Below are positions 48,867-61,718 of a stretch of 64,000 nucleotides of DNA, piece after piece (within the stretch, counting starts at the first letter, position 1; each line of letters starts with the position of its first letter). The notes beneath the pieces are model-generated. The model had not been told where the DNA came from. It did not search any database and saw nothing but the letters and a program-made list of their open reading frames with translations. Made by a program: the position numbers and the translations under genes. This DNA is from Rotaria sp. Silwood1 (Eukaryota; Rotifera; Eurotatoria; Philodinida; Philodinidae): NCBI GenBank assembly GCA_905250075.1, contig CAJNOP010000013.1, positions 1,594,188 to 1,658,187 on the forward strand. Reading direction: 5' to 3'.

Positions 48867-51800
48867 TCATTTTTGGCAATACGGTTGTACAATTTTGAGA
48901 AAACGAGTATAATCGTATAGCTTCAGATCGGGATTTTCTGATCTCAGGCGATCAAATAGCTTGTTATCGGCATTTTGACTCATTATGTAAAGATGATAGA
49001 GGTCCTTTCCATCGGCTTCCATCTCCTTTGGAAGAATCTTTGCAAATTTTCCCAACTTCTTTCCATGTAAAAAGTTGTGCAGATCGTCGGGTGTTCAGTC
49101 TGTGATTGGTTTACACATTTCAGACTCACTGGCAGGTATTTCTTCTACAAATTATGAACTTTTATATAAACCATCATCACGTAATGCAGTGGTAGAGATC
49201 GTTGTTGACGTAGACATTGAAAGACTACCAGGATGCGAATTATTGTTAGTATTAGGGTTTGCAGAATTTGTACCGCCGCGTATAAAATTTATTAACCTTG
49301 TGATTATCGACTTTTGACGCTTAACTGGGACTTTTGGTGGATTTTCTGGCGATGGACGCCATTCCTCTTCAGGTGACGAGCTCAGTGACGATTTGTGTTC
49401 TAAAGAAAGATATGGCTCTCTGCATTGAGAAAGTTTTATCAATCTAGCATGTAATCGTCATGGTGAAAGTGTAAAAGGTGTTCTGATTTTGCCCTTCAGT
49501 TGGCAAATTAGTCAATGTCTGAGATGTGCAAGGCAATTTCACTGACGAAGATGTAAAAATACACTATCACACCATGTATTGAAAAATGTATTAAGGAATA
49601 ATATAAACAAAAAAATATTATTTGTATTTTATGATGCTAATCGATTGATCTGAAAAGTTGATTAGTGAAAAAACCTAATCAACTACTGCAAATTTCGTCA
49701 TTGCTTTTTTGTGAAAAAATACTGATAGCAAAAACTAAACAGAATTTTTCTTGTCGATCGATCAGCTCTGATTTACAAGAAAATCTTTAAATCGGTATTG
49801 CTTGAAAATAACTGAATGAATATTTAACCCAACTTTGTAGAAATGATCAAAGTATGATGGCAAGATATTGTATGTTAGCACGTCCTATATGCTGTGGTAT
49901 GGTTCATGTCAGTCTTTGATACTCTCTGCACAGCAAAATGAAAATATATGATGTACATGTCAATGTATCTTCATAATAGTTAGAGATGATGCATCTATTT
50001 TCTACCATAATTTGTTCTAAATACCACTGAGTTTTTCTTCATTATTGCGAACTCTTATTTCGACAGCGATAAAAAACATGAAGAAATACATCACAAAAAG
50101 TTGAAAGACATCTCGAAGATGAAAGTACAAATTTGACTTAAATTCGAATAAGAACAAAGTCCAATATCCAATATCAGTCATGGAGTTCAAGTATTCTTAA
50201 TTAAATTTTACTCAAAGATTTATAGTTGATTCTTTATATCTCAATTTTCAATGTGCAAATAAATAATCTAGTGTAAAACAATCATACATTCGGCTAGGTT
50301 GCTAGGAAAATATGAATTTGTCTTGAAGTATAACTATCCTCTATTTACCGGATATTTCTTCTGGTTATCTATATCGTTGAATCTGATCGATTAGGTCTTG
50401 ATATGCATCATCAAATGAATTTTTAATAAAATTGATGTAATAGAGCGCTCCAATAATCATGGATACCCAACCGCTGTTCTTGATGTCATCATGCAATTTA
50501 AGCAAGATAATCCATGTTTTCCTCTTAAATGCATAATGAGCTTCACAACGACAGTATGGACTTTCCTCATAACCTTACGGCAAACATATAAGAATGAATT
50601 CGGAATTATCGATGGCTTCAGTAATACAATCCATCATGTTACTATACATGTTTCTTCGGTCAATCCAGACGTGAAACCGATCATTTATAAGTCGGTTGCA
50701 AATTTTTTCACACTTTTTGCGGTCTCCATGTGCGTAGCTAATCATCAAATCATACTTGATTTTTTCTTTGGCTTTGGTTCAGCTAATGACGGTTCTTTTT
50801 TCAGTTTCCACAAGAGTCCGTCAGCCGCCCTTCTCACTTGGTCTGAGGATTCATTAGTATTCTCTGTTGTCGTATTGTTTTGAAGAAATGTTTCGAGTTT
50901 TTGAATAAATTCTGGTGAGTCAAAAAGTTTTTTTAATGCTTCATCAATAAATGATAATGTCAAAAGAGATACAAGTGATGGTTGTTGCACGGTCGGAACA
51001 TCAAATTGTGACCCAGTAGCACATTTCATAAGTACTGGTACCCCATCCTGTTTGACAACTTCTTGCTGAGCATCTTCGTTTTTCAGCACACCTATTTTGA
51101 AATAAAAAAAGTGATGATACTCTCGTTAACACCTTTGATATAACGACTATTTGGCATAGAAAAAATGATCTGAAGGATCAAACTTGAGGGGACTCAAGTT
51201 TTACTGTATAGTTCAATATTCATGATCAATTGTGTTCCATAAAATGTAATATGAGTTTGTCAGTGAATATCTTCGAGGATGACTACAAATTAAGTGAAGC
51301 AACAATGTGAGACTTTTTGTGAAACATAAAAGGAAATGAGTGCTGAAGTATATATCGAGAAAAATGAACCATCTACAAACTGTCCTCATAGACCGTGGCA
51401 GACATGTTTTGGCACGCCATTTGGATTAATGGATCACGAGCTCATTTATTAAAATTAAATGATTGATTAATTAATATTTCAATTATGATCCATCACAGAC
51501 CGTGGCAGACATTTTCGATAAGCTGCTCCTTTGATCTTCTCATAGATTGTGATCAGCATAGCGTGGATCTTCATGTGCCATAAAAGCAGTTCCGTCGTAG
51601 ATTACACTACAAGCTTTTTTTTTAATATCGAAGGCATTCATATTTGAAATATGCTCGAGTTTTAGAATTAAGATGAATTATTAATCTATAGATCCAAAAA
51701 TTGGATGTTTCATATAGGGATCGAATTTTCATAGTTATTCTATTTATTGTTATAAAATTGATCCTTGATTTAGCTTGATGGTATACAAACCTGTTAACGT

Positions 51801-52085
51801 TGTAACCATACTATCTAGGGGTACACTATTGCACTTTTGTGATGGATCCTGTTCACATTGATTTAGATAGCTTACAAAAGTCTTAATTATTGCTGGTTGA
51901 TATTTGAGATTTGCCATGTTGCCTCTATTTAATGTCCAACTGATCATAACAGATGTGAATCGAATATGTTTATCTGATGATTTTGAAGATAATCTATGAA
52001 AAAGTTTGATCATATCATCGTTTGGTAGACTATTGCGAATGATCTTGTACAGATCAATATTGATTGTCAGTGTGTAAATAAGTTA
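48867..52085 (-). pseudogene. ARM-TIR-SAM-like protein gene, decayed and 5'-truncated
   Basis: Minus-strand order: an armadillo-like exon ending at a clean donor (about 52085-51791, ending VTTLTG), an intron of about 700 bases, and an exon from 51091 (VLKNEDAQQEVVKQDGVPVL, then RRAADGLLWKLKKEP). Next come a TIR domain (MISYAHGDRKKC, VWIDRRNM, EFILICLP, CRCEAHYAFKRK with the expected NADase Glu, DAYQDLIDQIQRY), a linker, and a SAM-like helical end (LHNFLHGKKLGKFAKILP). TIR proteins of the SARM1 type cleave NAD+ in degeneration or immune signalling, and such ARM-TIR genes are, to my knowledge, common in rotifers. The frame is broken by at least one shift before the TIR part and several stops after it, so it is very likely a pseudogene. 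The N-terminal ARM part is absent here. Confidence 0.8.
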
Positions 52086-53164
52086 AATATTTTGTTGACT
52101 AAGTGTTTTAGTTTGATCATTAACGTTTGAATCATTTTTGGCTAAGCTCACAATACATAAGAGATATTTGACTAAATTTGGTTATGCAATGAAATGTTCC
52201 GCTGGAACCAAAAGAAGTAATTTGACCGACAGTTGTATAGCCTAGAAAAGATCTCAATTCTTTGTTCAATCCATTTGCCAATATTTGCTAAGTCAAAGAA
52301 CATGTCAAAATATTTAAAACTGAATGCTTTCAATCATCAAGTATTTCTCTTCAACAATGCGACATTCGGGGGTGTAGTAAGCAAAAATTTCTAGTTAGAG
52401 ACAGATGCCTTATTGCCAATGTAATTTATAAAAAAAAAAGGAAACAGATATATGGCTTCGACTTGAAAGTCTCAATGTACAAACTTATCATTTCTCGCTT
52501 GTGAGTGTCATCCAGATCTCAAATATCTTTTAGAGTAAAGTTTCGAATTCGACTAAACTCGACAACAGTCCGAACAATTTGTTTGAAAGGTTAGAAAAAC
52601 TCAAACAAGTGATTAATATTTATTAAACAAAATTGAAGAAATTATCGTACCATAAATCGTAAGAAAACTATTTTTTAAAGTCTGAAACTGTTTTCTTTTG
52701 TCCGACTGACCGGTAGCACATAATCAAACTTGCTCAGGCTAGTTTCGTACATCTTTAGTGTGGAACTAGTTCTGATCGATATCGTCGTCCCTGTCAGATT
52801 ATGTCACATTGCAATATCATCACGTTTTGTCGACACTTTTTAAGCTCCTTTGATGAATCGCACTGACTCAATTTCTCACTTGGTTGGTACATTTTTTTGC
52901 AATCAACTAATAGTTTTCAATGAATGATAGCTCTGTCACTCTGATAGAAGCTCAGTAAGCTAATAATCTATCGACATGCATGGTGTGATACGGCATCTTC
53001 GAAACGAATATAAACATCAACGCTATTGGCGCATGTCAGTCTTCCTACATAAGAAAATCCTAGTCGTGACAAGAACAGAACGCAAGACATAATGGTTCGA
53101 TCATTATGACTATCAACTTCTCCGAGAAGACTTCCTAGTTGCTCTCGAATGAAGCCTATAGTCG

Positions 53165-54420
53165 AAGCATCAAAAGAAAAACTATGCTTAATATTCCATA
53201 GGCGTCGGTATCTATGTGATTGCGTTTGAAATGAAAATATCTGATGGTGATGTGAACGTCGAATAAATTGTTCTAGACGTCTGACACAGAAAGGCAACGC
53301 AGTACTTATCGTCACATCATCACACAGCCATGAGACGAATGAGCAACGGAACGAAGTACTTGAGTTTAAGACAGTACTGGAACGTCGTATTCGAGAAGAT
53401 TCTACATGAACCCGAAAAGTGTTTCGTTCGATATCGATCAATTGATACGCAAGTAATCCTGAGAGTGTGTGCAAATTGCCTCAGCTCTTCGAGATCAAGA
53501 AGGCATTATAAAGAACGAAGAACGAGAATTACGTACTACTTCCGACGTCGTTTAACAATGTTATACTTGAGGGTAAGATAGATCTTCCAAAGCGAGCGTT
53601 CCCTTTTATTTTTGCGGCATTTCCATTTATTTCTATTTCAGGCACCTGGCGTTTATCATTGCGCAACAAAGAGTTTATTTTAATCGGTCGAAATGATCTA
53701 CAATGTCTCAGTTTCGGAGAACCGGAATCATTACAAATGCTACATTAAAGTGAATATATTTCCTAGACTGGAGTTTCAAGTCTTATTCATCGACATTCAC
53801 TCAACTATGCACAATTCGCACTCGATCATCGACACTCGACAATACGATTCCTGTTATGTATTTACTATTGACAAGCAAGACAAAGATCATGAACACTTTG
53901 CTCTTCAATGAGGTGCATAATGTCTCTTTCAAAACCGATCTACTTCTCAACTTAGAGTACATAACTATGGACTTTGAACAAGTTGCTATAAGTGCTTTAA
54001 AAAATGTGTTTCCTAATGCATCAATCAAAGGTTGCAACTTTCATTACAACCAGTGTTCGTTTAAAAATTGCAAGAGTTAGATCAGCAAGAAACCTATCGT
54101 GCATCACTAGGCGATGATACAAAAGCGTCAAAGCTCTATCACAACAAACCGCAGCATTGGTTTTCACTCTTACGTCAAAGACGAATGATTAATAGGGTTA
54201 GATTATGCGTTCTCTCAGTCATATACCGAGTGTGTCAGACTTTTTCGACTATTGTACCGATGCATAGATCGACCACGGTTATTTATTTCTCCAAAACCTG
54301 TAGAATTATTACAATTTCAACGGTATGAGAATGAACGATGGGCTGGGAGAATGGCACCATCAAGTGAATGCCAATATCTTAACTATAAGTCTAAATTTGT
54401 ATCTGGTTCTTGAAGAATTG
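53165..54420 (+). mobile_element. Decayed MULE (Mutator-like) transposase with FLYWCH domain
   Basis: The plus strand reads, in changing frames, a FLYWCH zinc-finger segment (CERRINCSRRLTQKGNAVLIV, then HSHE, 53210-53330), a linker (VLEFKTVLERRIRED; KNENYVLLPTSFNNVILEG) and a MULE DDE transposase core. The core keeps EVHNVSFKTDLLLN, then YITMDFEQVAISALKNVFP and IKGCNFHYNQC (53900-54070), the typical D-F-E and C-x2-H-x(F/Y) region. Several stops and frame changes show that it is inactive. Terminal inverted repeats were not located. It lies between the truncated ARM-TIR gene and an ARM-like scrap at 56 kb, and may have split that gene. Confidence 0.82.
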
Positions 54421-54820
54421 AAAAGAAGATTACTCTTTCAATATGGCTACTCTTAAACAAATAAGACAACAAAAAAAACAAAACTTCCTGTAGGAAACAG
54501 TACATCGTGCGCAATCGAAGAATCATAGATTTGATGAATCGATATTGTCATGGTTCCCTGTCAGTGAGCGACTATATCATGAGAATGAGCAAGAAGTTTG
54601 GGGAGAATGTGGCATTGATTGTAATATTGGCAGTTTGTAAAGAACTGAATTTTTTTTCTTTTCAGCTGCTTGAACCAGTTGTTCATATGATGTTGCTCTG
54701 TGGTATGGCCTATCTTGGTACATTCCAGTGAATGAAACTAATTGGTGAGAATAGTATGCTATGCAAGAAAAAATTTTCAAAACTCTCAATCGATTGCGAA
54801 AAATGTGTTGACCAAGCGAA

Positions 54821-54900
54821 AGGGTGTGGGTATGGGTGTGTTTACCCGCTTTCTGTTGTCTCATGCACACTCGGACACTCACAAGCACACCCACACCCAA
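54821..54900. repeat. Hairpin of TGTGGG-like arms, second locus
   Basis: agggtgtgggtatgggtgtg (from about 54821) is inverted relative to cacacccacaccc (about 54886-54898), with about 45 bases between. It has the same composition as the hairpin at 35012-35093. Confidence 0.7.
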
Positions 54901-55154
54901 TATCAAGTTACATATATATGTGAGCGTGTGATTTTCTCATAAGTTCTCATCTAAATTTAAAAGGACCAAGGGTTTTCATCCGTTCACCTCATATACTGCG
55001 AACTCTGATCATGTAGATACTTGACAATAGGTCTATCTGTTGAACTTCCGTGTATACGAACACTTCTTGCCTTATCGATCCCCACTACTGCAGTTGAATA
55101 AATATTAATGCAACAAAGCCTTACAAGTTCAAATATCAATCCAGTGAAAGCAGT

Positions 55155-55185
55155 GGCGTATCCAGGATTTTTTAGGCACTGAGCA
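55155..55185 (+). mobile_element. Lone hAT-type terminus
   Basis: CAGTGGCGTATCCAGGATTT has the form of a hAT-like terminal repeat and is related to the end of the element at 31677. No matching inverted end was found in the next few kilobases, so the element is truncated or diverged. Confidence 0.4.
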
Positions 55186-56045
55186 ACACTCTGCCAGAGC
55201 TTTCTCGAGGCCCGAGTAATTATGGGTAATTCAAATGGACACTGGTTTAATATTGCTTGGCTAAGTTTTGCCTTATCGTCGTACTTGACTTCTTAACATT
55301 TTGTCACTGCTAAGCTTTCCTTGTTAGCTTTCAAAATATCCCTTTACACTACCAGAAATCACCAAGAGTTAGTTGTATTTTTCTGGAGAGAAACTTGATT
55401 TTCTTAACCCAAAAGATGTAAGAGTCACTGTACGAGAGCTATCACTAACTTTGCGCAATTTAAGATGTCCCAGCTTTGATGGAATCCTCTGACAGTTTCA
55501 AATTATTAGTCGTCGAAAAAAAAAATATTCTGCGAATTCATTTTGGCTAGACCGAAGAAAGCCTACCTCAAAATAAATTGCCAACAGCTCCCCATGTAAT
55601 TGTTTGAAGTAGAGTTTATTCAGCCTGGCTCAATCGAATTCGCTGAAACTTTTTCCAAAAGACTAACCACCCAGGACTATATGAGGGCCTAAACAATACT
55701 TTTGCATCTAGAATTGTGAAAATTTAGTCGTGGATTTCATGAAATGATTCGTCTTGGCTGTCTAAGGAGCTGTCCGAGAATAAAGTGAACTCTGAGTGTG
55801 AGGAGAGAAGTTACGAGTTGATCACATGTTTCTATGGGCTTCCACTAAAAAGTATCTGCAACGAGAGAAGAAAAGTTCAAAATAGCCTAAAAACTATCCA
55901 CGTGGTGCCGAACAGCTCGTTAGTAAAAACCGTTCGAAAGATGCTAATAACTTGGCTAGGATACATCTGCAAAAGCTAAAACTTCGGTTCTGTGTCTAAA
56001 ACAGCATCGTCGACAAGATGAAATATGTTTCATACGGATTCATGA

Positions 56046-56610
56046 CTATGATTGCACATCTCTCTGTGACGCTGGATTTTGTCTCTTCTGCAATGATTTC
56101 GAAGACAACAATTGAAAGGAATAATTTCTGTAGATGTTTATATTTTGCAAGAGTGTCTTGTCAAAAAAGAGTGGAATCATGCCAGAGGAAGCCAATTCTG
56201 GTGTCATCGAATTGGCGATCATGAAAACAATATCGCAAACAGGTTTCAATAGTGTTTTCTCTTCTTCGTGGACATGTTCATGACGTGTTTTATTGAACGA
56301 GCGAGCAATTGTATCTCTGACATGAATGAAAAACTTGCTGTTTAAGAATTCGATGTTATTGAGATAATGTCTGTAATGATGATACATGAGATTAATTGAT
56401 GTCGACATCAGTCGTGCTCGAACTCCAGAATAAGTTCTGTTTCATTGTCTATTGTCATAGATCCTGTTAGCAGTTTCGTACACATCGTCCCAATGCTCTC
56501 GGATCGTAGTAATCGAGGCTGGTGTTGATTTCTCCGGTAACAACCGCAAGTGAATTGTGGTATCGATTAATGGATGCATTTTTCTGAACTATTTCTTGTT
56601 CGAATTGTGT
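56046..56610 (-). pseudogene. Helical-repeat (ARM-like) protein fragment
   Basis: The minus strand has a 120-residue open frame (start at 56408) with protein-like composition, and matching sequence continues upstream past one stop (EHWDDVYETANRIYD ... YSGVRARLM). It is rich in amphipathic helices (MSTSINLMYHHYRHYL; LLKPVCDIVFMIANSM; MIPLFFDKTLL). I do not recognise it firmly. It resembles the N-terminal helical half expected before the ARM exon at 52 kb on the same strand, so it may be the displaced 5' part of that decayed gene. It could also be an unrelated scrap. Confidence 0.4.
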
Positions 56611-56979
56611 ACTAGCATGAAGTTGCTTGATTACGACTTATTTATAAACCTGTAGTTGACAAAATTTTTCATTTTTTTCTTTCATCAATTCACGCTTGTA
56701 TTAACAATGGTAATGTCGACAATGCAATTAAAAAACATGTCTTGAAGAGACTACATCTCAAAAGAGCATGGCATTGTATTGCTCGTTGAGGCTTTCCTTA
56801 TTTTGTGTAACAAATAAAAGCGAGAAAGTTGAATTGGATGATGTAGTATATATCACGATTGATGAGAAATGGAAAACACTGTCGTTTGGCCAGCGTGTCT
56901 TCGACATTGTACAGTGTTCACTGCCTCTAAAGCATCCTCATCTTGAATTATTTAGAAGAAATCTCGAGAAAGGATGAGA

Positions 56980-58755
56980 AATCATAATCAATTTATCGCA
57001 AGATAGAATAAACAATTTCAAGATGTAAATTGACTGCAGAACTTTACATATGGTGGTATACTCTTTCTTCAATCAGTTCGTAACAGAGGATATTGTCCTC
57101 AGCGCGAAGACTTTATAATAAATAACTAGGCAAAGTCGAAAAATCATATTTAACTTCATGATCAGATCAATAACAGCGAGTCACTGCTCAAAATGACGAA
57201 GGTGAGAAGAGACAACAGCAATTTGATCAACTTGCTTTAATCATTTTGGTTGTTACTCTAAACAGTCACGTCTTAAAAGCTTTATTTTGCTGTGACGACA
57301 AAGATACGGTTGTATGGTTATCAAGCCACACTCATTCAGTGTTGCTTCGTCTCAGTAGTGACTGTACCTAGCTTTTTCTAAATTCGGAATAAACCAACTG
57401 CCGACAATCAACGAAATGCGCCATTCATCGATTACTTTTTGTATTTTTTTTTCTATGTAAATCAAAGCAACTACTCTTATGTACCATGTTGAAATACATC
57501 ATCCTTCCGCGAGAAAGAGAAAAAAAGAAACTATGCGCTTCAATGAAGTTTTGTTTGCTGTCGCTGGATGACTTATCTACATTTACAAGGCAATATCTTG
57601 AGACGCAATATCGAATTTGACATGAGACTATATTCATTAGGTAGGCTTCCATAAGCAATGAGTAACTCTTAAGGAAGCATACGCCACAGGACCATCCTAG
57701 GCCGTCGGAGAAAAAAAATTTCACCGATTTAATTATTTCAAATAAAAGGTCTAGTCGAACCATAGTCAAATCCAAAATATTAGGTCGTTTGCTTTTTACC
57801 TATGAAAAATTCGAGCTGCAACAATTATAAAGAAGCTATTTTGATATCTAAACATCGCTACCTTGAGGGCATGTTCAGTATTTTGACACTATCTCTCGAG
57901 CAGTTTGGCCATTTGAGCTCTAGATGTGGGAGAGGTTGTGTGTGGATATTGGTACCGATGTGAGTTTTTGAAAATAGAAGACCTATGTTCACATCTCACA
58001 CCATCCACCTACACGATACTCACAGCCGCAGCTACACACCCACACCCTCCTCCGCTAAACGTACTTTTCAAAAACAACTTTCTCCTAATTATTTGAGTCA
58101 GAATGCGCGAAGCTCTGGTTTTGAATTTTCAAAAACGTTTTTAGTTTTACATACAAGAATGAGATTTGACGCAAACAGAAAGATAGGACAGAAATGGCTT
58201 ATTTAATCTGTGCCAACCATGATTCTAAACTTTTTAATCAGAAATACCAAACTCCTATTATTTTAGAGTCATCACACCGTGTAATCCGCAGTGCCTTTAA
58301 ATAGTGTCAATACACAGATGATGATTTTTATGATACTTGTATGGCACAGAGAAAATTTGTCGTGCTTTTCTGTTTACTCCTGAGAAGATTCAGTACATTC
58401 TGTATGTCTGTCATGAACACAAGAACTATTTGTTCAGAAGTTTTTTTACTGATGAGAAAATGATTGAAGATAATGCTTTTTGTAAAAGTTTTATTTATTT
58501 ATTACCCTGAAAATCAGAAATATTTCTTTTAACTACAGACACTAGACATATATATATTTCATTTGTTTCATAAGCTTTATTTTTTTTTTGAAATAATATG
58601 GTTTTGATTTGTAGGTTTCAATCAAAGTAGCCTTCATTTTTAATTAGTTTTTTTTTTTTTACATATTTATTAACTCTGTACAATAATTTGTTATCGGAGA
58701 AGATCAATTGAGCGAAAAAATATGAATGTGTTGAAAGAAACCATTCATAATCAAT
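56980..58755. other. Non-coding stretch before the 5S gene
   Basis: About 1.8 kb, A/T-rich towards the 5S gene, containing the third GT-rich/CA-rich pair at 57926-58048. No exon was recognised. Confidence 0.4.
57926..58048. repeat. GT-rich/CA-rich inverted pair, third locus
   Basis: gtgggagaggttgtgtgtgg at about 57926 faces cacacccacaccctcctcc at about 58032-58048, with catctcacaccatccacc between. It is looser than the other two copies. Confidence 0.5.
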
Positions 58756-58874
58756 GCTTACGGCCATACCACGTTGAATACACCAGTTCTCGTCCGATCA
58801 CTGAAGTTAAGCAACGTCGGGCTCGGTTAGTACTTGGATGGGTGACCGCCTGGGAATACCGAGTGTCGTAAGCT
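58756..58874 (+). rRNA. 5S ribosomal RNA
   Basis: A 119-base match to animal 5S rRNA, from GCTTACGGCCATACCACG through AAGTTAAGCAACGTCGGG (box A region) and TGGATGGGTGACCGCCTGGG (box C region) to GTCGTAAGC. The first and last nine bases pair (gcttacggc with gtcgtaagc, allowing G-U), forming helix I. A run of six T directly after the end is a typical RNA polymerase III terminator. The internal control region is complete, so it looks functional. It is a single copy, not a tandem array, in this window. Confidence 0.98.
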
Positions 58875-59104
58875 TTTTTGCCATTTTTTTTTTGTTTTAT
58901 CAAAAACATATTCTTTCATGTTTAGCTGAAATAATTGTTTATTTTATTTATTACTATACATATGATTAAAATAATTAAACCAATAGATCCGTTTTCTTTA
59001 TTAAATTTTTCTCAATCCCATAGAAAAAAATAATTATATATAGCATCAAAACAAAAACTAGACACAAGTCTATTTAATAACAAATGAAACTAATAATAGA
59101 AAAA

Positions 59105-60125
59105 TCATTTTCGTGCAATACCCGATACATGGGGACTTAAAAGAAATGGAATACCATGTGCAATAAATATATGTTGTGTTATACCACCATTAAAATGTGC
59201 TCGTTCAATATGTTCCGGAATATTTCTTGTTAATGAAATACCAAATAATAATTTATATATTGGTGAGCAAAGATATTGAATAGCAGCAAAGAAAATATTC
59301 GGTGAACGAATATTTTCCATATAGAGGAAAACACCACCCTGCAAAATACAAAAACAAACGATAAGATTTAATTAATCATCAAGTTTCTTCTGATTTACAG
59401 GCTTAAGAATGCGACGAATTTCACGTAATGTTTGATCAATATTTTTACAACAAGAAAGTGTTAAAGTTGATACAACTGCATCAACTTGATTATCTCGAAT
59501 AACTATAAATTGAAAAAAAACATATATGGGGCTTTTTCTTTTGTTTTATTTTATTTACCAGAAATATTTTCTGCACTACCTACTAATAATTCTCTACATT
59601 GAACATTTGGATTTTGTCGAAGTGTTTGTGTTAAATATTTTTCAAATTCTCTCATTGGTTCAACACAAATAACTTCAACAACTAAGATAGAACAAAATAG
59701 AAAATTTCTATTAAAATAATATTTATTATTTTACGATGTGGAGGATAATACTGCATATTAGCACCATGTGCGGCACCAATTTCAACTACTTGAAGTCGTC
59801 TTCCTTCTTCTCTTATTTTCACATATTTTAATTCATCAAAAAGTTTTTCTTTTTCTAAATGAAGTGCTTTATTATAACGAAGAGAAAAATTCTTCGTTGA
59901 TGACATATAATAACGTCGATAAGGTCCAGGTAAATATTTATAAAGTGTATAGGAACCAACACATACAACAATGACTGTTCCTATTTTTGTCCATGGCCAA
60001 TAGCGATATTCTTGTTGAAATGGTGCAATTATATTAGATACAAAATTACGTATTGTACCTAATAATGTTGAAGGCTCTTCGGTTAAAATTGGTTGTGGAA
60101 ATGCGTATATATTTGGTTTATTCAT
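59105..60125 (-). CDS. METTL7-like SAM-dependent (thiol) methyltransferase
   Basis: Four exons join in phase: 60125-59735, 59681-59559, 59502-59399 and 59338-59105 (TGA), giving 283 residues. An N-terminal TM segment (KIGTVIVVCVGSYTLYKYL) precedes a class I methyltransferase fold. Motif I is VVEIGAAHGANMQYYPP; the acidic strand-2 end is VICVEPMREFEKYL; LKPGGVFLYMEN is the post-motif strand. The C-terminus LLFGISLTRNIPEHIERAHF with a final SPHVSGIARK matches METTL7/TMT1, membrane-anchored ER or lipid-droplet enzymes that methylate alkyl thiols. The human proteins are 244 residues; the extra length is N-terminal. The ATG at 60125 is preceded directly by gttatttttaag, an acceptor-like sequence. 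The gene lies 106 bp below the NAXD stop. Confidence 0.9.
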
Positions 60126-60231
60126 CTTAAAAATAACAAGACTTTTAAAATAAATAGCAGGTTTATTTCTATTATAAAAGAGAATAGGCGCACGGTTAAA
60201 TAAGATAAATGTAATAAACTTTTTTTTCACT

Positions 60232-61269
60232 TTATTTCTCAAAAATTTTATTAAACGTTGGTCCAATCTCTTTTAATACATCTGCACTGATCATTGCGCG
60301 ACCAAGTTTATTAAAAACTGCTTGACTCGCAGTACGAACAAGTGTTGAAGCAGCATAAGCTGCTACTTGAGCTGGAGTTAATTTCAATGAATAATGTGGA
60401 CGTTCATTAGTTATCGATGATTTCTCTGAATTCGATGCTTGATATTCAAATTTGTCACGACTTTTTATTGCCCAATAATATGAAACAGCCAAAGCTCCAG
60501 CTAATAAATCTCCTTGACCCCCACAACGTCTTGGTGAACCTTCAATACCACATTGTATTGGTTCTTGATTATTTGGTGATGATATTGTATCTAAATGTCC
60601 TTTCATAAGAACATTAACATGAAGTGCTTCAGCTAATTTTTGGACTAATTTTTTTTTATCATCTTCTTTTTTTATTTCTTCAGATTTTGCACCAGATACT
60701 TTTTCATATAAGCGTTCAAATTCAATAATATTTGGTGTTAATATACAATTTTCATAATTATTTATAAGATGAGGTTTTTCAGTTATTAAATAAAGACCAT
60801 CAGCATCAATAACAATTGGTATTGGTTGCTCTTGTTTACGTAAAATTCCAATTAATTGTTCAACATTTGATAAAATGTTTTCATCTCGTCCTAATCCAGG
60901 ACCAATAACTAATGCATGTAAACGTGGTAACCATTTACCTATATCATCCGAAAAAGATTTTGAGTCCTAAAGAAATTTTAAAGAAAAATAAATAAATCTA
61001 TTTTAACTTACAAGAAATGGATGTACAATTAGATCAGGTGAAAAACTTTTTATTGGTATAGCAGCATTTTTTGCACAAAAAACATGAACAAGATCAGCAC
61101 CTGTTCGAAATGCTGCCATACTAGCAAAAATTGGTGCACCTGTATATTCTTCACTTCCACCCACAACACCAATACGACCAGCTTCACCTTTATGTGTATC
61201 AAATAAAAGTGGTGGTATGACTTTTCGAAATGATTGCAATAATTGTATATGTTGAGGAGCCATTGCCAT
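60232..61269 (-). CDS. NAXD: ATP-dependent (S)-NAD(P)H-hydrate dehydratase
   Basis: Two exons, 61269-61012 and 60966-60232 (TAA), join in phase 0 to give 330 residues (human about 347). NAXD repairs hydrated NADH and NADPH, working with the epimerase NAXE. It has a ribokinase-like fold: [20 protein letters not shown] near the start, [40 protein letters not shown] and the ATP/catalytic GGQGDLLAG with Asp239. All key motifs are intact. The first ATG follows directly after an acceptor-like atcatattctag, so a 5' UTR exon or trans-spliced leader may precede it. No mitochondrial leader was seen. It is flanked on the same strand by METTL7-like (106 bp) and TEAD (449 bp). Confidence 0.96.
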
Positions 61270-61718
61270 CTAGAATATGATAGATAATGCGAAAAAAAAA
61301 CAAACTATATAACTAATATATTCGTATCGTTATTATCGTTTTTATTCAAGAATTGTTTTTCATAAACAAAAAGAAAAATAAGAAGGACCGGGCTTATTAT
61401 GTAAAGAAATAGAAAAATACCAAACGGAAAGAAAGAAAAAGAACGCATGCCGTAATCACTGGGCATATATTAAACAAAGATAGAAAATTCACAAATGTGT
61501 TGATTAATCGCTCGAACAGCACTTACAAGTCCCTGTAATTGAGCAAAAGAAAACCGACACCTCACTGTTCTAAAAATTAATAATAAGTATATTTAAGTAA
61601 GAATAAAGAACAGAATAATTGCATAAAAAAAATACAGAAGATACATAGAATGAGAAAAATAAAGAACGGCACCGAACGAAAAAGAAAAGAAAATATGATT
61701 GTATCATTGTTTTTATTC

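Noticed and set aside
50491-50883. 130-residue plus-strand open frame
   Set aside because: It lies opposite the TIR domain and ARM tail, which have recognisable motifs on the minus strand.
52968-53474. 168-residue minus-strand open frame
   Set aside because: It is antisense to the FLYWCH part of the MULE remnant, which has clear family motifs on the plus strand.
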